Assembly (NCBI RefSeq): GCF_000380085.1
Contig: NZ_KB904540.1
Span: 23,686 to 87,685, forward strand
Length of the DNA stretch: 64,000 nucleotides
Source: Streptococcus merionis DSM 19192
GTDB taxonomy: Bacteria > Bacillota > Bacilli > Lactobacillales > Streptococcaceae
Direction: 5' to 3'
Part shown: one piece after another, positions 60,232 through 64,000 of the stretch
How positions within the stretch are numbered: position 1 is the first letter of the stretch
How the letters are laid out: each line of letters opens with the position of its first letter
Notes under the pieces: generated by a model
What the model was told of the DNA's origin: nothing
Seen by the model: the letters and a program-made list of their open reading frames with translations, nothing else
Databases searched by the model: none
Program-made: the position numbers and the translations under genes

Positions 60232-61130
60232 CGACGATTATCTCCTTTCAAGTGCAAGGGCTTGGCCAAAAATTTAATCCGCTCCATGAGACGTTTGGCC
60301 TGCCAAGTCTCGTCCCCAGATCGTCCATTAGCAAAATGGCGTTCCAAATCCTCAAAACTAAAGTTTGAGGTAAAGAAAGTCGGCAACTCCTCCTGCATAC
60401 GGTATTGCAAAATAACCTGTAAGACATCATCGCGAATCCAGGCACTGAATTGTTCCGCCCCGATGTCGTCTAAAACAAGTACAGAAGAGGTTTTTATCTC
60501 ATCCAACATAGCCTTAACTGAATTGCTACTGATTGCATTTTTAACATCTACAGCAAAACTTGGAAAATGTAAGAGCGTTGTTCCCGCATGGCACTTTTCA
60601 GACAATTCCCGCGCCAAATAAGCCATGATATAAGTCTTACCAACACCAAAAGAGCCATAGAGATATAGCCCCTGTTGGTAGTGTTTATGAAAATTCTCCA
60701 CGAAATCGGCTAGATAAGCATAAACCTGCATACGGTTGGGATCACTAAAATCCATATCCCTTGCTGAAATCTGTCGTAAACTTTTAGGAAGATTGACCAG
60801 CTTAATCCGTTGATTGATTGTTTTCTGAGAAAGGACTTTGACTAGCTCAGCTGTCTCAGCATAACTGACATCAGCGTAGCCCTTATTCTTTATCAGAATT
60901 GGACGATAGCCTTTCATAATATAATCTTCAGACTGGCTCTTAAATTTGTCCCGCTCCTTGATGTATTCAAAAAACTTAGAAATAGATCGAGCAATCTCGT
61001 CCTCACTCAGTTTATGGTCTAAAATGAAAGCCTGAACATCCCCATCTGCTAAAGTCTCAGCCCGTAATTCCGTGTAGGACTTTTGTCCCTTATTAAGACG
61101 GTTTGATAGTTGTTCTCCAATATTTAACAT
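60228..61130 (-). CDS. dnaI: Primosomal protein DnaI, helicase loader
   Basis: A 300-residue AAA+ protein that loads the replicative helicase DnaC at the origin and at restart sites. The N-terminal helicase-binding domain (about 1-130) is followed by Walker A GSFGVGKT (residues 159-166) and Walker B VLVLDDIGAE (about 212-221). The gene starts 1 bp after dnaB's stop and is coupled to the nitroreductase gene. Confidence 0.95.
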   Translation of the reverse strand: MLNIGEQLSNRLNKGQKSYTELRAETLADGDVQAFILDHKLSEDEIARSISKFFEYIKERDKFKSQSEDYIMKGYRPILIKNKGYADVSYAETAELVKVLSQKTINQRIKLVNLPKSLRQISARDMDFSDPNRMQVYAYLADFVENFHKHYQQGLYLYGSFGVGKTYIMAYLARELSEKCHAGTTLLHFPSFAVDVKNAISSNSVKAMLDEIKTSSVLVLDDIGAEQFSAWIRDDVLQVILQYRMQEELPTFFTSNFSFEDLERHFANGRSGDETWQAKRLMERIKFLAKPLHLKGDNRR

Positions 61131-61131
61131 G

Positions 61132-62298
61132 TCAGACCTCCTTATCTCCTAGCATTCGACGACGAAGCGCCTCAAGTTCTTCTAATTCTTCAGCAGTAGC
61201 TTCTGTCCGGTAGCTTTCCTTGCTCCACTCAGGCACATTGGTTTTCGTGTTTGTCCCTTGCTTTTTAGCACGCCCCACTTCTTCCTTATTTCTAGGTTCT
61301 CGCAGGAAGATGACTGCTGCTTCAGCACTATTAACTCCCTTATAGGACAGGTCATTGCCCAATTTAAGAGCATATTTCTCATTTAGGTTAGCACTGTCCG
61401 TCTTTGTTAAGGTAAAATGAACCAAAACATTGATAACCGAATCTAGCAAGCCAAGTTGGGCTAATTCTTTTAACACTTGACGTTCCGAGTTTGTAATAGA
61501 GGCTTGTCGAAATTGCTTTTGATCCCTTAAAAATTCCAAGGGCTTTCGCGACTTTGCCCAACGAATTAGAGACTGCTCCCCCTGTGTAAATTCAGTCAAA
61601 TCAGACGAAGCACTCTCCAGAGTTTTCATCATGCGCTTGGTCGAAATGACTTGACCAACAGCTGTTTCCTTAGCAACCTGATAGGTCTCAAACCAAGTCT
61701 TCTTACCCAATTCCGCATAATTAAACAAAGCCAAAATATCAGATTGCTCATCTTCAAACCGTAATTGGTCTCGAGCCATCAACTGCTTGAAGTGCAACAA
61801 ATCAAAATCATCATCATTGACTATTCGCGAATCTTCTTTTAAATCTGGTATATCTTGAAAGAATTCAGATAACCCTTTATCCAAGGAACGCATCGCTGAT
61901 GACGACTCTGGCTCCAAACTTAAACGTTTAAAAGCATGTTCACCAATTTTTCTCTCCAACAACTTTGAAAGAACCTGATGCTTCAGAAAAGCTTCCTTCG
62001 TTAAAGGTGAGTGCAACTCAATCATGTAAGAGTCATCCTCTTTTTGAGAGAGAGAGACTAGCTTAACAGCAGTCAATATTGCAAGATTTTTCTCAAACTC
62101 TTCAATACCAAAGTTAAGGTGATTTAAAATATCACTAAAAAGATGTTCTTCAAGCCCTAGATCATAAAAGGATTGGAAATAAATATACAAAGAAAGACCA
62201 GAAGACCCTATTAAAGGGACATAGAAGCGCCCTAAACAAAATAGATCAGGCTGGATTTGATTATGCTCCATAAATGAAAAAGTCTCGTTAGGTTTCAT
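61132..62298 (-). CDS. dnaB: Replication initiation / membrane attachment protein DnaB
   Basis: A 388-residue Gram-positive DnaB-type initiation protein (not the E. coli helicase), which works with DnaD and DnaI in helicase loading. The ATG at 62298 ([14 protein letters not shown]) lies 11 bases inside the end of nrdR and fits the family start better than an in-frame start 8 codons upstream. The middle region is helical; the C-terminal third (about 225-388) corresponds to the DnaB_2/DnaD-like domain ([21 protein letters not shown]). Confidence 0.92.
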   Translation of the reverse strand: MKPNETFSFMEHNQIQPDLFCLGRFYVPLIGSSGLSLYIYFQSFYDLGLEEHLFSDILNHLNFGIEEFEKNLAILTAVKLVSLSQKEDDSYMIELHSPLTKEAFLKHQVLSKLLERKIGEHAFKRLSLEPESSSAMRSLDKGLSEFFQDIPDLKEDSRIVNDDDFDLLHFKQLMARDQLRFEDEQSDILALFNYAELGKKTWFETYQVAKETAVGQVISTKRMMKTLESASSDLTEFTQGEQSLIRWAKSRKPLEFLRDQKQFRQASITNSERQVLKELAQLGLLDSVINVLVHFTLTKTDSANLNEKYALKLGNDLSYKGVNSAEAAVIFLREPRNKEEVGRAKKQGTNTKTNVPEWSKESYRTEATAEELEELEALRRRMLGDKEV

Positions 62299-62767
62299 TA
62301 GCTTCCTTTTTCTTATTTCCATAAATAACTTCCTTGAGCAATGACTCTAGTTCAGCAACATCTTTAAAGCTCCTATAAACACTGGCGAAACGAACGTAAG
62401 TAATCTCATCCAGCTCTGAAAGCTCGTCCATGACTAGACTACCAATAAAATCACTCGCTACTTCACCATCATGTTGACTACGTATCTTTTGCTCAATGCG
62501 ATTGACAATCTGGTCAATATCATCACTTGAAACAGGACGTTTCTGAGCCGAACGTATAATCCCATTAAAAATTTTATCACGAGAAAACTGTTCTCTATTA
62601 CCGTCTTTTTTAACCACCACTAACGTTTTTTCTTCGACACGCTCATAGGTCGTGAACCGGTAATGGCACTCCTCACATTCCCTTCTTCGACGAATAGTAT
62701 GACCATCTTCGGCCTGACGACTATCTACAACACTTGACTTAAGACCAGTACATTTAGGACACCGCAT
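62288..62767 (-). CDS. nrdR: Transcription repressor NrdR
   Basis: A 159-residue repressor of ribonucleotide reductase genes. The N-terminal zinc ribbon has Cys3, Cys6, Cys31 and Cys34 (MRCPKC ... CEEC), with RRRREC between. An ATP-cone domain follows ([20 protein letters not shown]). The ATG at 62767 is chosen because the zinc ribbon begins there. It overlaps dnaB by 11 bases. A TGGTAAAAT extended -10 lies about 45 bases upstream. Confidence 0.95.
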   Translation of the reverse strand: MRCPKCTGLKSSVVDSRQAEDGHTIRRRRECEECHYRFTTYERVEEKTLVVVKKDGNREQFSRDKIFNGIIRSAQKRPVSSDDIDQIVNRIEQKIRSQHDGEVASDFIGSLVMDELSELDEITYVRFASVYRSFKDVAELESLLKEVIYGNKKKEANET

Positions 62768-62872
62768 AAAAAACCTCACTCACAACTAATATCATCTTAT
62801 TTTACCATAAAATAAGCTATAAAAAAAGCAAGCCGAAACCTTGACTCACCACTTCAAGACAAAACAAAAAAA

Positions 62873-62946
62873 TCGGGAAGACAGGATTCGAACCTGCGAC
62901 CCCTTGGTCCCAAACCAAGTACTCTACCAAGCTGAGCTACTTCCCG
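62873..62946 (-). tRNA. tRNA-Pro (anticodon TGG)
   Basis: Cloverleaf on the minus strand with acceptor CGGGAAG/CTTCCCG and loop TTTGGGA between CTTGG and CCAAG. Last gene of the tRNA cluster. CCA is not encoded, and a T7 tract follows directly. Confidence 0.97.
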
Positions 62947-62969
62947 AACTATAAAACTTCCGTCCTATA

Positions 62970-63043
62970 TGCACCCTAGAGGAGTCGAACCTCTAACCGC
63001 CTGATTCGTAGTCAGGTACTCTATCCAATTGAGCTAAGGGTGC
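62970..63043 (-). tRNA. tRNA-Arg (anticodon ACG)
   Basis: Minus-strand cloverleaf; acceptor GCACCCT/AGGGTGC, anticodon loop CTACGAA between CCTGA and TCAGG. ACG is expected to be edited to ICG. Confidence 0.97.
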
Positions 63044-63054
63044 TCTATCATATA

Positions 63055-63138
63055 TGCCGAGAACCGGAATCGAACCGGTACGATGTTGCCATCGCAGGAT
63101 TTTAAGTCCTGTGCGTCTGCCAGTTCCGCCACCCCGGC
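63055..63138 (-). tRNA. tRNA-Leu (anticodon TAA)
   Basis: Minus-strand, 84 nt with long variable arm; acceptor GCCGGGG paired with the 3' strand TTCTCGGC, anticodon loop CTTAAAA. Confidence 0.96.
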
Positions 63139-63147
63139 GTCGCCTCA

Positions 63148-63219
63148 AGCGAACGACGGGATTCGAACCCGCGACCCCCACCTTGGCAAGGTGATGTTCT
63201 ACCACTGAACTACGTTCGC
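63148..63219 (-). tRNA. tRNA-Gly (anticodon GCC)
   Basis: Minus-strand cloverleaf; acceptor GCGAACG/CGTTCGC, anticodon GCC in TTGCCAA between CACC and GGTG. Confidence 0.97.
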
Positions 63220-63239
63220 ATCTACTTATTTCTTCTCTA

Positions 63240-63312
63240 TGCCGGCTACATGACTTGAACACGCGACCCTCTGATTACAAATCAGATGCTCTACCAACTG
63301 AGCTAAGCCGGC
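63240..63312 (-). tRNA. tRNA-Thr (anticodon TGT)
   Basis: Minus-strand cloverleaf; acceptor GCCGGCT/AGCCGGC, anticodon loop TTTGTAA between TCTGA and TCAGA. Confidence 0.97.
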
Positions 63313-63323
63313 CTATCTTTCTA

Positions 63324-63405
63324 TGCGAGTTAAGGGACTTGAACCCCCACGCCTATCGGCGCCAGATCCTAAATCTGGTGCGTCTGCCAATTCCGCCAAA
63401 CTCGC
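63324..63405 (-). tRNA. tRNA-Leu (anticodon TAG)
   Basis: Minus-strand, 82 nt with long variable arm; acceptor GCGAGTT/AACTCGC, anticodon loop TTTAGGA between CCAGA and TCTGG. Confidence 0.96.
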
Positions 63406-63410
63406 ATCTA

Positions 63411-63483
63411 TGACCCGTACTGGACTCGAACCAGTGACCCACTGATTAAAAGTCAGTTGCTCTACCAACTGAGCTAACGAGTC
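63411..63483 (-). tRNA. tRNA-Lys (anticodon TTT)
   Basis: Minus-strand cloverleaf; acceptor GACTCGT/ACGGGTC with one G-T pair, anticodon loop CTTTTAA between ACTGA and TCAGT. Confidence 0.97.
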
Positions 63484-63523
63484 ATCTTCTTATCCTATTG
63501 TTCTATCCAACCTTAGCTGAATA

Positions 63524-63596
63524 CGGTCCCGACGGGAATCGAACCCGCGATCTTCGCCGTGACAGGGCGACGTGATAACCGCTACACTACGGGACC
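63524..63596 (-). tRNA. tRNA-Asp (anticodon GTC)
   Basis: Minus-strand cloverleaf; acceptor GGTCCCG/CGGGACC, anticodon GTC in TGTCACG. It is preceded in the transcript by a 134-nt spacer. Confidence 0.97.
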
Positions 63597-63730
63597 TTCT
63601 AACCACTGTACAAAATTGTACTCAGGCTAAAAAGCTGTGATTTAGATAAATCCGCTTGAAGTCCTTATGACTTCTACGCTGATTTCCTAAAATCAGTCGC
63701 TTTTCTTAACGCCTTTAGTTACTTAGTTTA
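63597..63730 (-). other. 134-nt spacer between tRNA-Val and tRNA-Asp with three hairpins
   Basis: Short inverted repeats follow each other: GTACaaaattGTAC (63609 region), GAAGTCcttatGACTTC (63658-63674) and CTGATTTcctAAAATCAG (63679-63696). The other tRNA spacers here are 5-40 nt. No promoter or gene is evident. Confidence 0.5.
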
Positions 63731-63803
63731 TGGGAGTTAACGGGATCGAACCGCTGACCCTCTGCTTGTAAGGCAGATGCTCTCCCAGCTGAGCTAAACT
63801 CCC
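63731..63803 (-). tRNA. tRNA-Val (anticodon TAC)
   Basis: Minus-strand cloverleaf; acceptor GGGAGTT/AACTCCC, anticodon loop CTTACAA between TCTGC and GCAGA. First tRNA after the 5S gene. Its 5' end is partly copied in the spacer upstream. Confidence 0.97.
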
Positions 63804-63913
63804 ATAAATGGCAGTTTAACTCTAGCTGGGAAAAGGTAGAAAGCTTCGCTTCCCCTATCTCCCGATTGAAAGCTCAAATTCCTCTCGCTTTCAACTGAGC
63901 TAAACTCCCTCTC
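63804..63913 (-). repeat. 5S-tRNA(Val) spacer with sense and antisense copies of the tRNA(Val) 5' end
   Basis: CAACTGAGCTAAACTCCC (63892-63909) matches the tRNA(Val) 5' end (63786-63803) at 17 of 18 bases in the same orientation. AGTTTAACTCTAGCTGGGAA (63813-63832) is an inverted copy with 17 of 19 matches and one extra base. The inverted copy lies 10 bases upstream of the mature 5' end and could pair with its acceptor and D-arm. A further hairpin GAAAGC/GCTTTC spans 63868-63892. Confidence 0.7.
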
Positions 63914-64000
63914 GCTAAGCAACTCCCTTATCTCACAGGGGGAACCCCCCAACTACTTCAGGCGTGCTAGGACTTAACTGCTGTGTTCGGCATGGAAACA
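63914..64000 (-). rRNA. rrf: 5S ribosomal RNA, 3' part (5' part beyond window)
   Basis: The minus strand reads CCATGCCGAACACAGCAG, then GTTAAG, CGCCTGAAGTAGTTGGGGG and CCCCTGTGAGATA, the conserved loops and helices of bacterial 5S rRNA. The 3' end is placed near 63914 (GTTGCTTAGC). An rRNA operon must continue to the right of the window. Confidence 0.92.

Noticed and set aside
62993..63262. An 89-codon open frame on the minus strand across the tRNA cluster
   Set aside because: It runs through four tRNA genes whose folds are unmistakable; the frame is open only because tRNA genes have few stops.

Overview
The window reads as chromosomal DNA of a low-GC streptococcus. The support is an F-type ATP synthase operon in the order atpE-B-F-H-A-G-D-C, a 5S rRNA followed by the tRNA series Val-Asp-Lys-Leu-Thr-Gly-Leu-Arg-Pro, the blocks nrdR-dnaB-dnaI-nitroreductase and SNF2-(unknown)-murC-acetyltransferase-mltG-greA, and several short dispersed repeats of streptococcal style. 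My best guess is Streptococcus suis or a close relative; the genus is much safer than the species.

Layout. 1-4.0 kb: part of a beta-glucoside PTS locus (PRD regulator cut by the window edge, EIIB, and a 6-phospho-beta-glucosidase gene broken by a small deletion). 4.0-7.9 kb: a TrpX-type ABC importer behind a T-box leader. 8-9.9 kb: a DUF2207 membrane protein. 10-17 kb: the ATP synthase operon, carrying small repeats in its leader and between atpB and atpF. 17.2-20.3 kb: acetyltransferase, methionine aminopeptidase and an unusual in-frame fusion of a YihY-type membrane protein with phosphoserine phosphatase. 20.7-24.7 kb: murA, sprT and tex. 25-27 kb: a tiny conserved ORF and a two-gene permease unit.

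27-44.8 kb is an accessory sugar-metabolism region that looks AT-richer than its surroundings. It holds (a) an allose/allulose-like PTS operon with a divergent LacI repressor and three phased operators; (b) a six-gene cassette in which a UlaA-type PTS, a P-loop kinase and a class II aldolase could form a complete route for an unidentified sugar; (c) a complete cellobiose-type PTS operon with ROK kinase, 6-phospho-beta-glucosidase and RpiR regulator; and (d) an IS3-family remnant that has cut off the front of an AraC-type regulator. Three near-identical 60-70 bp hairpin repeats lie at the borders of cassettes (a) and (b).

45-62.8 kb is housekeeping: BAX-inhibitor-like protein, HD hydrolase, rRNA methyltransferase, acylphosphatase, YidC, GreA, MltG, MurC, an SNF2 helicase, Der, a nitroreductase, DnaI, DnaB and NrdR. 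62.9-64 kb holds nine tRNA genes and the 3' part of a 5S rRNA. The 5S-tRNA(Val) spacer carries partial sense and antisense copies of the tRNA(Val) 5' end.

Most genes are on the minus strand. Promoter, operator and RNA calls were read by eye against consensus sequences and were not computed; family names rest on recognised motifs, not database searches.
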